DNA from: Rhynchopus euleeides
Lineage: Eukaryota; Euglenozoa; Diplonemea; Diplonemida; Diplonemidae
Direction: 5' to 3'
Assembly (NCBI GenBank): GCA_963210315.1
Contig: OY723304.1
Span: 1,054,001 to 1,118,000, forward strand
Length of the DNA: 64,000 nucleotides
Part shown: piece by piece, positions 52,877 to 62,706 of the stretch
Numbering within the stretch: position 1 is the first letter of the stretch
How the letters are laid out: every line of letters starts with the position of its first letter
Program-made: the position numbers and the translations under genes
Notes under the pieces: generated by a model
Told to the model about the DNA's origin: nothing
The model's database searches: none
What the model saw: only the letters and a program-made list of their open reading frames with translations

Positions 52877-54024
52877 GGGGGGGTCAAATGCCACCCTTTT
52901 ACGTGGACAAACACGATTTTTCAAAAAACCGGCGCAGAGGCCCCAAAGCCCCCGTAAACCCTCCAAACCCCCCCAGATCGGTCCGGAAACCCATCGAACC
53001 CCACTTTTCCACCATTCCGGGCACCTCAGGTGCCCGAATTGGGGTACCTAAATTTTGTGCCACCGTTTGGTACCGGACAGTGCCACTGTGTGGGAGGTTG
53101 GAAAAGAAAATGCCCCAACACACCACATCTGAGGGTTGCAATGCATGTTGCTTGCCAACCACGTCATCCGGTGGGTGTCAGGCGCTATGTAGGTGGCATT
53201 AGCCAGGTCTTCGATGAGTTCTGGCTTGTATATGTACCTCCCTGCCACCATGCACCGGGAGGCTGCCTGTAGGTACGGAACAAGTCCAGATGGTCGTGTG
53301 ATTCCTGTGCAGCAGTGCTCCACAACCGGGATGTGTTGACAACGACTGTTGCAACACGAGCTGTACATTCCGGGAACACACGAAGTGCGCTGTCGTGGTA
53401 CCCATTGTGCCAGAATTGGTAGTTGCTGCGGTCTACTTTGCCTGGCCCAAGAGCACTGGTACTGAACGGTGCAATATGCGTGGCGAGGTGAATGCAACGG
53501 AAGGGCGCAAAGTCAATACAGCTCTCGGATGGCGGGTGGTGGTGCCACTAGTGTGTGACGTTCACTCGAGGATACAACGCATCACAATGAATCAGCAACC
53601 GTGGACCGAGTACAATACGCTCTCTGTGGCTGGTGTGGGGGACAAAGGCAGTGCCTGTGCCGCAGGCAGGGAGGTATATATACAAGCCAGAACACATCGA
53701 AGACCTGGCTGATGCCACCTACATAGCGCCTGACACCCACCGGATGACGTGGTTGGCAAGCAACATGCATTGCAACCCTCAGATGTGGTGTGTTGGGGCA
53801 TTTTCTTTTCCAACCTCCCACACAGTGGCACTGTCCGGTACCAAACGGTGGCACAAAATTTAGGTACCCCAATTCGGGCACCTGAGGTGCCCGGAATGGT
53901 GGAAAAGTGGGGTTCGATGGGTTTCCGGACCGATCTGGGGGGGTTTGGAGGGTTTACGGGGGCTTTGGGGCCTCTGCGCCGGTTTTTTGAAAAATCGTGT
54001 TTGTCACCCCCATTTGACCCCCCC
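52877..54024. mobile_element. 1.15-kb TA-flanked element with 360-370 bp inverted repeats
   Basis: Ends GGGGGGGTCAAATG (52877) and its exact complement with seven Cs ending at 54024; TA on both sides (52875-52876 and 54025-54026). Arms span 52877-53246 and 53665-54024 and are highly similar; each contains GGGCACCTCAGGTGCCC, itself a palindrome. The central 420 bp include an open frame (about 53400-53660, plus) with VPIVPELVVAAVYFAWPKS and GRKVNTALGWRVVVPLVCD, again coding-like and unassigned. Confidence 0.9.
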
Positions 54025-54026
54025 TA

Positions 54027-56495
54027 CCCCCCCCCCCCCCCGGGGCTGTAAGCGACCCCCCAGAAAATTACCCCAGCCACTGCCCCCTCCCCCACTTTTT
54101 TGAATCGTTTTCGGTTAGTTTTTTTGTATCTCTTTTTCTCGATAACACTTCTCACCCCACCCCCCCACTCCCCCACCCACCCACGCGGGACCCTGCAAAT
54201 CCGGATCGCAGGATCGCGGGGGCGGGGAAATAAGGAAGGGGGGGGGGGGGTGAAAGGAACTACAGGGGATGCGCCGGGTTTCTTTTCCAGCCACACTGCG
54301 TGTCTGCTAAGTGTCACTTCAATCCTGCCACCCTTTCTGAGATTCTCGTGGTGCAACTCTCGTGAGGCGGTCCACACACCCAAACAACTCGTATCGTTGT
54401 CCGGTGAGGGTGGTGTGGATGCGGAAACGGTTTGGCGAGAACTGGATAAAAGACACTTTCCGCGCGAAGGTCGTGTGCATGGGAAAAAAAACGATTCCGG
54501 CAAACACAGAGTTGATTTGGTTTCAGTCCTGACATACATATTTGGACTCGTTCACTAACCCCCCTAAAAAGAAATCGGCTCGGAAGCCGACTCTCTTGAG
54601 GGGCCCTGAGGGGTGGGGTTCTGAACGCTCCCGTAGTTCGCTGCATTCGCTACAACTGACGCGTTAGAACCTTGGTAAGGAGTCCCATTAAAAACATGTC
54701 ACTCGCCGTGGGTGTTAACAAAAGACTTCTTAATCGGGGAGGGGGTGGGATGGGGGTGGTGGGGATATCAAGGCTTTGCAAGCGGTTGTGTAAAGAACCC
54801 GCATGACTATACTCGCAGGTGGAAATACACTCGAATCTAAAGCACATCGCATCGGACAGCAATGCAATCAGACATGCGAGGGGTTTGAGGTGTGTGTCAA
54901 TCAAATAATCTTTAGCACGATGTTTGGCCGTGCCCCTTCCAGCCCCCCGGTGAGAGAGGGAGGGGCTGCTGTTCTGAGTTCGCCTGGCCACATGGTGTTC
55001 TTTTTCACGACCTGTATCGTTTGGGTTTGAATGTGATTTGTCTTTTCTCATTTGGTTTGTTGCTGTGTTTTGTAATTAACACCTCCCCCCCTGGTGCCGG
55101 ATCCGGGTAGTAGATCAGAGAGAGAAGGCAAAGGCACAGAACCCCGCTTCACTGCTGCAGGTTGTGTCCGAGATGTATCGGCTTCGAAGGGGCACAAAGA
55201 GCACAATCGAGATTCCACGGAATTTTTTTTCGTGGTAGCCCTGCTGGGCGTGAACAGCCAGAAATATGCTGGCAGAAAAAAAGACGTGGCAGCAATAAAC
55301 CAATGACAGCCTAAGTTGTTTTGTCAGAATGCAGAAACCCCCGCCCCACTCCCCACTCCCCCAGTCTGGTGGGAGCGGGTGTGGGGTCGCCAAGATCCCG
55401 CAAAAAAAAACGATGTATGGCACAGAGAGAATTCTCAAGTTGGCTTCGCCGAACTATCAAAAAAAATCACCCCGCACTCCTTTCGCTTGATGGCAGAAGC
55501 ACCCCTGTCCAGCAACTGTTGAAAACAGCTCCGGACGACTTTTCGTCGAGCGCACGCTTTGCACACCAAGGCTGTGTTGAGCTCTGTGAAGCAGCGTGAA
55601 GGTGCAAACCCCCGAAAGCTTGAGTCGTACGAGTTTTTTTTTACTTCGTTCCTTCACGACTTCGGTACGCTTTGCCGCTCGTAGAGACAAAGATTAAAAA
55701 TAAAGGCAATGCAGGTAACAGGAATGCATCTTGTCTGGGTTCCTGATAAACGTGAATAGAACGGTCATTCGTAGGCTTCTTTCAATTCTGACAACGTGTT
55801 GCAGCGTGACCAGTACGAACAGCACGGTTTCTTTGAATTCTTGGGAACGTGTCGTAGCATGGCCAGTTACCACGGCACGGTTCTTTGTTTCAACGGCAAG
55901 AGAAAAACCCAGGATCGCACAGCATCCATCCAACAGCCCATTAGGAGTCTTGTTGGTTCGATCAAACGCAAGGCGTAGGAAACAACCAACTTGGGCATGC
56001 ACGGAGCGGACTACGGAATGGGTTTTCAAGAAAAAAAAGGCATCCTGTCCAGCCAAGCAGGCCACCCCAAAGAATGCACACACGAAACTGTGTGGAGTTG
56101 CACATTTGCAGTGCATCGTCCATGACAGTTTCACCGGGTGATGCACGGTGGTGGGACGGGGTGTCTGGTGTCATTGGTTTGCGGGGACCGGTGTGATCCC
56201 GGAATGCTGTTCCCGAGGGAACTCACCCGCCCTGACTCCTCCAGACACCCGTCGGCGCTGTTCTTTTCGACTATGATTCACAGCTTCGCCTTGAGCACAC
56301 ACCGAGATGTGTTTAGTTCTCAGCACGGTCCCACAGGGACTCGTAAGCAAGGATGCTCGACAGGGGCGAGCGCCCGCGGAAGCTGTTGCGCCTGTGGTGA
56401 AGGGAGGAATGGTGAGCCATGGTCACAATTGCCCTCACAAACCCAGGTCCTTCCCCCTTATTCTCTCTTTGATTCAAGCAGGGCTGATGAGTGGG
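54027..56495. other. Intergenic, dispersed-repeat fragments only
   Basis: No supported gene. GACACTTTCCGCGCGAAGG at 54453 matches 15160. The block at 54925-54980 matches 40545-40605. The block at 55390-55460 matches 24995-25060. An open frame on each strand at 55694-56146 has no domain. The end of this stretch (below 56495) may contain further exons of the TRF4-type gene. Confidence 0.45.
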
Positions 56496-58196
56496 TTACC
56501 ACAAAAGGGTTGATGCCCACTTTTCCCGAGCCACTGATTCACACAGGTGCACTAAATCCTTGCGCGACGAGCACAAAAAAATGGGAGGAAATGGGCATCG
56601 CGGGCCACTTGGGCCTTCGAAACATTCGCAGCAAAGGTACAGATTTCGCAACCACCAACAAAGCAGGTCATAATCTATCCTGCACGGCACATACCCATTG
56701 CCACCATCGTGCGTCCACTTGGACAGGGTCGATGCGCAGGACTTGCACAGAGCGTTGATGTCTGCGGCACGAGTGCACTCGGCTGCCACGTTGACGCTCG
56801 GGTCCCCACTGACGTCGTTGATCCAGACCTGCGGCACATCCCCTGTTGTGGGCTTCGGAACGGCCTGGGCAGAGGTGGGCTGGATGATGGTGTTGAACGG
56901 TGCAGAGTACAAGGCGAAGAAGTCCACCAGCAGCTGCCCGGGGTCCGAGGTGTTCGCCGTGTGCTGGCACGCATGCAGCACCATCATCAGCAGTGCATAG
57001 GCAGACAGCCCGCCTGTGGTGGGGTCTGCCACACCGCCCTGCTTCATCACGAGACGCACAGCGGTGAGCACGTCACGCGCAGCATGGTTCCGCTCCAGGT
57101 GGCGCCGCACCTGCGAAGCCACGGCACGCACAGGGCTGCGGTTCTGGAAGAAGGTCACGTTGGCCGTTACACCCTGCGCCACATCCTTGAACTTTGCGAA
57201 GGCCTGCTTCTCGTTGCCCACCGCGCAGCAGAACACCTGCTCCAACGACAGGTGGGCACGGTATGCAATCATCAGCACAAACGACTCGAAGCTTTCGAGG
57301 CTCTGGCAGTCCTCACACACCAAGTCCAGTGCGCTGTCAGGCAGGGAGCAGTCGTACGCAAACCCGCCGTACACCTTCACCGTCGCCTCCGGCCAGTAGA
57401 TCGTGGCATTCTCCTGCAGGACCGAACGCATCGAGTGGCGCAGCGACTGCTCCCTAGAGGTCAGCGACATCAGCTGGCCCAGAGCCGACACCTCGCCACC
57501 GAGCGTCACACTCTCCTTGATCACACCGTCGGGGTACCAGGGCGTGGCAACCACGCACACCTCGTTGCGGGTGCTGCGCCCCTTCCCACGCGACTGCGCC
57601 CCGCGCGCGTTGAAGAAGGTGCTGTGCTGGCCTGCGCGAGGGCGTGCCGTGGACGACGAGGAGTGCGCCGAACGGAACGACGACACGCTGGGCACAGGGC
57701 TCTGCGGCTCTGCCTGGGTGGGCACCGACACCGATTCGCCCGGAGGGGTGACGGCGCCGGACCGGCTGCCGCTGCTGTTGCTGATGGAGTCGCAGCTGCT
57801 CTGGCGGCAGTACTGCCCCTCCTCCAGGCCTGCCTTGGCCTCCATCAGACCCCGCTTCACAGGTGCCGGCATCGCCACCTCACCCTCGCTGCTGCTGGAC
57901 CACCTGTGGGGAGGCAAGGCATTCGCAGGCACAACAGGGCTTACACACTTGGGTGGATCACACAAGCATAGCAGCCAACAACAGGGCCCTCCCACCCCCC
58001 TCAGTGGCTGCATGCCCTCCGAGGAGGCTGACATGCTGCACCGCGGTGTCGGGGTGGTCCGACAGCATTGGCATAGCCCTGCCGTTTCTGTGTTACACAG
58101 AAGAACCTCATTCGTTGTTCTTCCACTTGTTGACCCTTCCCCACCCCCACCCACCACTCGCAACGTAAACCCCTGGACCCTAAGGGACATACCCAA
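56496..58196 (-). CDS. TRF4/TENT4-like nucleotidyltransferase, predicted catalytically dead
   Basis: The open frame spans 566 codons; the conserved part is residues 235-495. MSLTSREQSLRHSMRSVL leads into VKVYGGFAYDCSLPDSALDL, which aligns without gaps to the GS...DxD nucleotidyltransferase motif. In it GS is GG and the first catalytic Asp is Ala289 (codon 57330-57332); the second Asp (291) is kept. The third carboxylate position reads ANVTFF, Asn346 instead of Asp. The PAP-associated region is intact: LVMKQGGVADPTTGGLSAY, LLVDFFALYSAPFN, and a DVSGDPSVNVA-type motif. A GTATGT donor at 56694-56689 suggests the exon ends at 56695, so the open tail beyond is probably intron. Residues 67-98 look like another intron (GTGGGA...CCCCACAG), making the true start uncertain (Met55 or later). 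The N-terminal 130 residues are Ser-rich. Confidence 0.75.
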   Translation of the reverse strand: MGMSLRVQGFTLRVVGGGGEGSTSGRTTNEVLLCNTETAGLCQCCRTTPTPRCSMSASSEGMQPLRGVGGPCCWLLCLCDPPKCVSPVVPANALPPHRWSSSSEGEVAMPAPVKRGLMEAKAGLEEGQYCRQSSCDSISNSSGSRSGAVTPPGESVSVPTQAEPQSPVPSVSSFRSAHSSSSTARPRAGQHSTFFNARGAQSRGKGRSTRNEVCVVATPWYPDGVIKESVTLGGEVSALGQLMSLTSREQSLRHSMRSVLQENATIYWPEATVKVYGGFAYDCSLPDSALDLVCEDCQSLESFESFVLMIAYRAHLSLEQVFCCAVGNEKQAFAKFKDVAQGVTANVTFFQNRSPVRAVASQVRRHLERNHAARDVLTAVRLVMKQGGVADPTTGGLSAYALLMMVLHACQHTANTSDPGQLLVDFFALYSAPFNTIIQPTSAQAVPKPTTGDVPQVWINDVSGDPSVNVAAECTRAADINALCKSCASTLSKWTHDGGNGYVPCRIDYDLLCWWLRNLYLCCECFEGPSGPRCPFPPIFLCSSRKDLVHLCESVAREKWASTLLW

Positions 58197-58706
58197 GCGA
58201 GGCAGCAGTATGGTTGTTCATGGCCTGCACAGACATGGCGACTTGTCTAAAGAAGGAAAAGGGCACGGGGCGTTGAAGACTGCCACTTGCTGACGTTGCC
58301 AGTGCGGGGGGGGCACAGCAACAGGGGTCAGTGGAGTGAAGAGGGCAGGTAAACCTTGACCGTTTGGCACAGGCAGGCGACGCAGGTGGAAATTAAACTC
58401 TGGCCGCCTTCCCGTTGCAGTGTAGACTAGCTGCGGGTTGTGAGGGAGGTGTGGGGGTGTCGGGGGATGGGTATGGGCAGTGTCGGTGTCAGTGATGGGG
58501 CCTCTCGGGTGAAAGGGGTGCTGCAAAAACACCCACAGCATGGCACCTCCCTCCAGTTGGGCTGCGGGGAACTAGCTCTACAACACAACCACTGGCACCG
58601 CAGGCGGGCACGAAACGACAAGCCCCCTCAGGGATCTTGGGATGCCCCCCACCATGAGCACCTGCCCCTCACATCACTGCGAGTGGCATTTGCTTCTCCC
58701 TCTCAG
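58197..58706. other. Upstream region of the TRF4-like gene
   Basis: Nothing recognised. It may include the 5' exon and promoter of the minus-strand gene; a polypyrimidine acceptor on the plus strand (TTCTCCCTCTCAG) precedes 58707. Confidence 0.4.
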
Positions 58707-59428
58707 CGCCAGCCCCAGGGAATGGGTACGCCATAGGTGATGGCCAGAAGGTGACACGCAGGCACCGTGACTGGTGCGATATTAAGACTGAGCTTTTCCA
58801 GGCCTGCACGCACTTCCTGCGGAGGTACAGCCAGTGCTCCTCTCACGTGGGCATCCGCAAGCTGGGGTAAGTCCTGCAGGATGGCACCGTCCACAAGTGG
58901 ATACGCAGGATACGCAGGCCTACTCATCACTGCGAAAATCAAGACGTCCCGAAGGTGGAGGCAGGCAAGGACGAAGCGGAGATGGCGGAGCTGATGGACG
59001 CAAGGCGTGAGCAACAGTGTGCTGAGCGGTGTGGCTAATGAGTCGCTGCAGACAATGCACCGGCAGAGATGGATGCGATGCACGAGACTGCGCCAACATG
59101 AAGTGCCCCTAAACACTATGTTCCACCCCGAAATGTGGCCCGTGGCATTCATCCACCTCTCCCTGCTGGTGTCCCAGGAAGCTCGATGCGCCTGGGGTGA
59201 GCCAGTCGCAGAAAGAGGGCAAGGCGGAGGTCCGGGCACAGAGGCAAGAGCTCGCCAGCATCTTGAAGGAGAGGGCAGCAGAGAGCCCGTGACTCGCCGG
59301 AGAAGCAGAGGGAAGCAGAAGGAAAGGCCCTCCTCACCTCCGCCGAGCTGCTCATCACACTTCTGGACAGGCAGCTTGCCAATACTCTCTCGGTGCAGCA
59401 ACAGCCCACCAGTGCCGTCAGGTGGTAG
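58707..59428 (+). pseudogene. Decayed multi-segment coding relic
   Basis: After a good acceptor, an open frame reads DWCDIKTELFQACTHFLRR and SSHVGIRKLG, meets a TAA at 58868-58870 (inside a GTAAGT), and continues in the same frame as VLQDGTVHKWIRR and KVEAGKDEAEMAELMDARRE to a stop at 59036. Further on, coiled-coil-like KEGKAEVRAQRQELASILKE (to 59290) passes by a one-base shift into EKQREAEGKALLTSAELL and ends ...QQQPTSAVRW at 59428. The in-frame stop and shift suggest a pseudogene, though GTAAGT could be a real donor. SHVG...LQDGT resembles SHICG...LPKGT in the relic at 62707-63250. Confidence 0.45.
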
Positions 59429-59989
59429 CGTCAAACGTGGCGTGGTGAAAGGATGCGTGTGTGAGTCGGAGGGGATATGTGATGCGGCAACGAGTAGCAA
59501 CAGAGGGCAGGGGGTGGGAGGGTGTGGAGGGGTGAGGGATCTGAGATTCTGTTTGGGGTGTTGGTGAGGGGGGGCTCCCATACACAGACACCGGGGCACA
59601 CATGGGGCGCCAATTGGTGCAGCCCTGCATGACGCCACGTACACACAGACCTATCCCAGACCCTTCGGTGCCTGCAGACAGCAGCACACCCACACAGGCC
59701 GCAAAACACACCGTATGGCGAATATGAATCATGAAGATTAGCAAATTTTCAGTTTCGAAGATCACAGAAATGAACTTCCCGTAGCAAAAAAAAAAGCAAA
59801 ACTGCTGCCCTGCGCCTTTGTTTCCTTTTTCGTTAGGGTTAGGTTAGCAACAGCCGCATCTAAAGCCGCCCGCCACATGCATGCTGCATAACGAGCACGC
59901 GATACAAAAAATGAATGGCACACGCAGAGACGCGGTTGGAGGGAAATTACACAGATCCAGGCAGAGACAGAAGGGGCGTGTGTTCCTGT
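59429..59989. other. Downstream region of LRRC49
   Basis: No gene seen. A short TTAGGGTTAGG at 59834-59844 is too small to call telomeric. Confidence 0.5.
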
Positions 59990-62599
59990 TCATGAATCTG
60001 TCTGGAGAGCACTGATCCCATTCCCCGCACCTGAGCCTGACGCGAAAGCGTTCAGCACAAGGCGGTTCAATATGTTATCCCAATGTCTGTTGAGCAGCTG
60101 GATCTTGCTGTCTATCGCGGCGGCGTGGGTCAGAACCGCTGTGACGTAGTGCAGGGCAATCTTCTTGCTGTGCTCCTGCTGCGCCTTCTCCTGCGGGAAG
60201 AAGGCGAGGGGGTGCACCTTCGCAGGCCGGGGAATCCCGTGCCGCGCCCGCATCAGCTCCAGGGGGGACCCCTTCAGCAGCTTGTTGAAGGCTTCATACT
60301 TCCGGCCCCCGGCTTGCTTCTCTGCAGCCGACACCTCCAGCCCGTTAATCATGCTGACGTTGGGGAAGAGCACAGCCGCGAGCTCTCTGTCAAGCCGCAG
60401 CTTGTTGCCACCAACCGCATTTGCCGTGTCATCCGTCTTATCAGAGATGTCCAGCTCCGACACTGTCTCGAGCTTCCCGAGGGCCGTGACCTGCGCCAGG
60501 CTGTGCAGGTTGTTGTGCCTCAGGGAGACCTTCCGCAGCGAGAGGGACCCACGCAGCTTCGGGACAAACCGGGTCGCCACCACCTCAGGTGTCATATACT
60601 CGAGCCGGACCGACACAATCCCACCGTTGGCATCCTGCGACTCGCCGTGCTGCCCTGCATCGCCAGACGCACCCCTCGCGCCCTCCCCGCCGGGGCCTGC
60701 ATCGCCTGCACTGCCATCCCCCCTCCCATCGGCATCCGCACCCCCTCCGCGGCTGCCCGAAGCCTCTGCAGCATCGGCCTGCACCTCTGCCAGCGGGGGC
60801 CGGCTCTGCGGCCCGCCCGCCACCGCGGAACCCCCGCGCTGCGCCCCTTCGCCCCCCCCTGCCGCCGGGGTGCCCCCTGGCGGTGTGTTGATGAGGGACA
60901 GCGGCAGCTCCGCCCCCTCGCCCTGTATCACCACGCTCTTGCTGGAGGCGTGGTACTCCGTCAGCCCCCCGTGCTGTGCGTAGGTCGCCACGCCCTGGGG
61001 TACGCTGGACACGATGGCAAAGCTTGTCGCCCGGGGCAGCGCCACACCGCGGAAACCCCCACCTCCGCCTCCGCCTCCACCACCCCCACCCCCGCCGCCG
61101 CTGCTGGTGTTGCTGGCGTTGCTGCTGCCGCTCTGCCTGCGCGGCTGAGGCGCAGGGCTGGCTGAAGGCGCGTCGCTGCCGCCGTCGCCACCCGAGAGCT
61201 TCGACATCTCGGGCTCCGCCCCGGCAGTGGGAGGTGATGACGAAGGGGGTGCAGATGCAGGGGGGGGCAATGCTGCGTTAGCGGGTGCGGCAGCCTCCTG
61301 CTGGCTTTGGTCAGGCCCTGTTGCGGTGGTGGCGGGCTTGCCTGCCTGCTCCTGCTGCGTTGCACCGGCGCGCGCCGCCAAGGCGAGCTCGCTCTCCGCC
61401 TTGTCTGCGTTGGACACCTCCCAGGTTGCGATAATCCTCTCCAAGGCCTGGTTCCGCTCCACAGCTGCCTGCTGCCTGCGGACCTTGTCAGCGTACTTCA
61501 CCTCCTCCTTCTTCACTGCGGTTGACGCAGCCCGGCGGTCCTCCTCCGAGACACGCCGGAGGTCGAGATGCTTCAGGGTTTTGATCACCTCAACCACATA
61601 TGGCTTGTAGGTCGCCAGCGGGTTCCCCTCCAGGCAAAGGTCTGTGATGCTCTTCGACTTGCAGATGCTCTGCATGCAAGACATGCTTCGGATCAGGTTG
61701 TTTGAGAGGAACATCCTCTGGAGGAAGACGAGGCTGTCCACCTCATGCACGCTCTCGATCTGGTTTCGGCGGAGGTTGATTTCGGTGAGGGATCTCAGCC
61801 CTTTGATGCCCTGCACGGTGGAGAGCTTGTTCCCCGCAAGGTTGAGGACGCGGAGCTCGGAGAGATGCGACAAATTTTCAATCGCCGAGATGGTGTTGTT
61901 GTGGAGGTCCAACACGTCCAGCTGGTGCAGCCCATCCAACCCCTCGATTTTACTAATCTGGTTCCTCCCCAGCATCAGAACCCGGAGGTACGGCACGCAG
62001 TCCAGCCCGCTGATCTGCCCCACCTCGTTGTTATAAAGGTCGAGGAAAACCAGAGAAGGCAGCCTCATATTCGTTATGGATCGGATCCGATTCCCCTGGA
62101 TGTTCAGCAGCTTCAACTTCTCCTCGCCCTCCAGAATGGGGCACGCCGTCAGGTCTCTGCTGTTCAGGTTGAACCGATCCTGGCTGAGCGCCTTCATCTC
62201 CGGAGTCCGCCTGATCGTCACCACCTCCTCCACCTTCCCCTCCGCCTGCTCCGTCGCAGGCGCCGGGGGTGGCGACATCGGCGGTGCTGGGGTATGGGGT
62301 GCCGTTGCTGCAGCATCCTGCCCTGCCGCGGGGGCCTGCGCCTTGGACTGCTCCGCCACAGGAGGTGTCCCCCCGCCCGCCGTTGCAGCTTTCGGGGCTG
62401 GCTGGTTCCTCGCGTTGGCAGTGCCGGGCGTGCCGCCACCCCCCTGCCCCGTCGAGAAGGTCTGCCCCAGGGTCTCCAGAGGGGGTGTGCCGGTGGAGAG
62501 GCTTGCGGTGCTGCCGCCGCCAGCAGACCCTCCGCTCTCCCGGCGCCGCTTCATGCGCTCGTCGCTTTCTCGGCGGGATAGCGCAGCGGTGGCACGCAT
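59990..62599 (-). CDS. LRRC49: LRRC49-like tubulin polyglutamylase complex subunit
   Basis: 869 residues from the ATG at 62599, apparently one exon. Residues 1-125 are low-complexity Gly/Ala/Pro. Residues 139-345 carry about eight SDS22-type 22-residue leucine-rich repeats, opening with DRFNLNSRDLTACPILEGEE, the signature that in animals marks LRRC49, and closing with an LRR cap and a KHLDLRRVSEEDRRAAS helix. A charged coiled-coil region follows (355-410). Residues 410-655 are an Ala/Pro/Gly-rich insert including a run of about 15 Gly. Residues 660-869 form a second conserved domain (RLEYMTPEVVATRFVPKL, LFPNVSMINGLEVS). LRRC49 is a non-catalytic subunit of the TTLL1 complex that adds glutamate chains to tubulin at cilia and centrioles. 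It is longer than animal orthologues because of the inserts. Confidence 0.8.
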   Translation of the reverse strand: MRATAALSRRESDERMKRRRESGGSAGGGSTASLSTGTPPLETLGQTFSTGQGGGGTPGTANARNQPAPKAATAGGGTPPVAEQSKAQAPAAGQDAAATAPHTPAPPMSPPPAPATEQAEGKVEEVVTIRRTPEMKALSQDRFNLNSRDLTACPILEGEEKLKLLNIQGNRIRSITNMRLPSLVFLDLYNNEVGQISGLDCVPYLRVLMLGRNQISKIEGLDGLHQLDVLDLHNNTISAIENLSHLSELRVLNLAGNKLSTVQGIKGLRSLTEINLRRNQIESVHEVDSLVFLQRMFLSNNLIRSMSCMQSICKSKSITDLCLEGNPLATYKPYVVEVIKTLKHLDLRRVSEEDRRAASTAVKKEEVKYADKVRRQQAAVERNQALERIIATWEVSNADKAESELALAARAGATQQEQAGKPATTATGPDQSQQEAAAPANAALPPPASAPPSSSPPTAGAEPEMSKLSGGDGGSDAPSASPAPQPRRQSGSSNASNTSSGGGGGGGGGGGGGGGFRGVALPRATSFAIVSSVPQGVATYAQHGGLTEYHASSKSVVIQGEGAELPLSLINTPPGGTPAAGGGEGAQRGGSAVAGGPQSRPPLAEVQADAAEASGSRGGGADADGRGDGSAGDAGPGGEGARGASGDAGQHGESQDANGGIVSVRLEYMTPEVVATRFVPKLRGSLSLRKVSLRHNNLHSLAQVTALGKLETVSELDISDKTDDTANAVGGNKLRLDRELAAVLFPNVSMINGLEVSAAEKQAGGRKYEAFNKLLKGSPLELMRARHGIPRPAKVHPLAFFPQEKAQQEHSKKIALHYVTAVLTHAAAIDSKIQLLNRHWDNILNRLVLNAFASGSGAGNGISALQTDS

Positions 62600-62706
62600 T
62601 CCTTAGGCTGGTGGGGGGTGGAGGGGGTGGGCGTTGGGGCGGCCCTGTGGTGGAGGGGGGGTGGCGTGAATAAGGGTGGCGCAAAGGTGTGAAACACACA
62701 CCAGTG
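62600..62706. promoter_or_regulatory. Short divergent intergenic region
   Basis: 107 bp separate the LRRC49 ATG (minus) from the ATG at 62707 (plus). If both were transcribed this would be a bidirectional promoter. I see no TATA box; the sequence is GGGTGG-rich. Confidence 0.3.

Noticed and set aside
56709..57971. A 420-codon plus-strand frame opposite the TRF4-like gene
   Set aside because: It is the antisense shadow of a conserved gene and is His/Arg/Gln-biased with no domain.
59834..59844. TTAGGGTTAGG as an interstitial telomere
   Set aside because: Fewer than two full units; expected by chance in a window of this size.
60083..61165. Plus-strand frames opposite LRRC49
   Set aside because: Antisense shadow of a GC-rich gene; the leucine-rich repeats lie on the minus strand.
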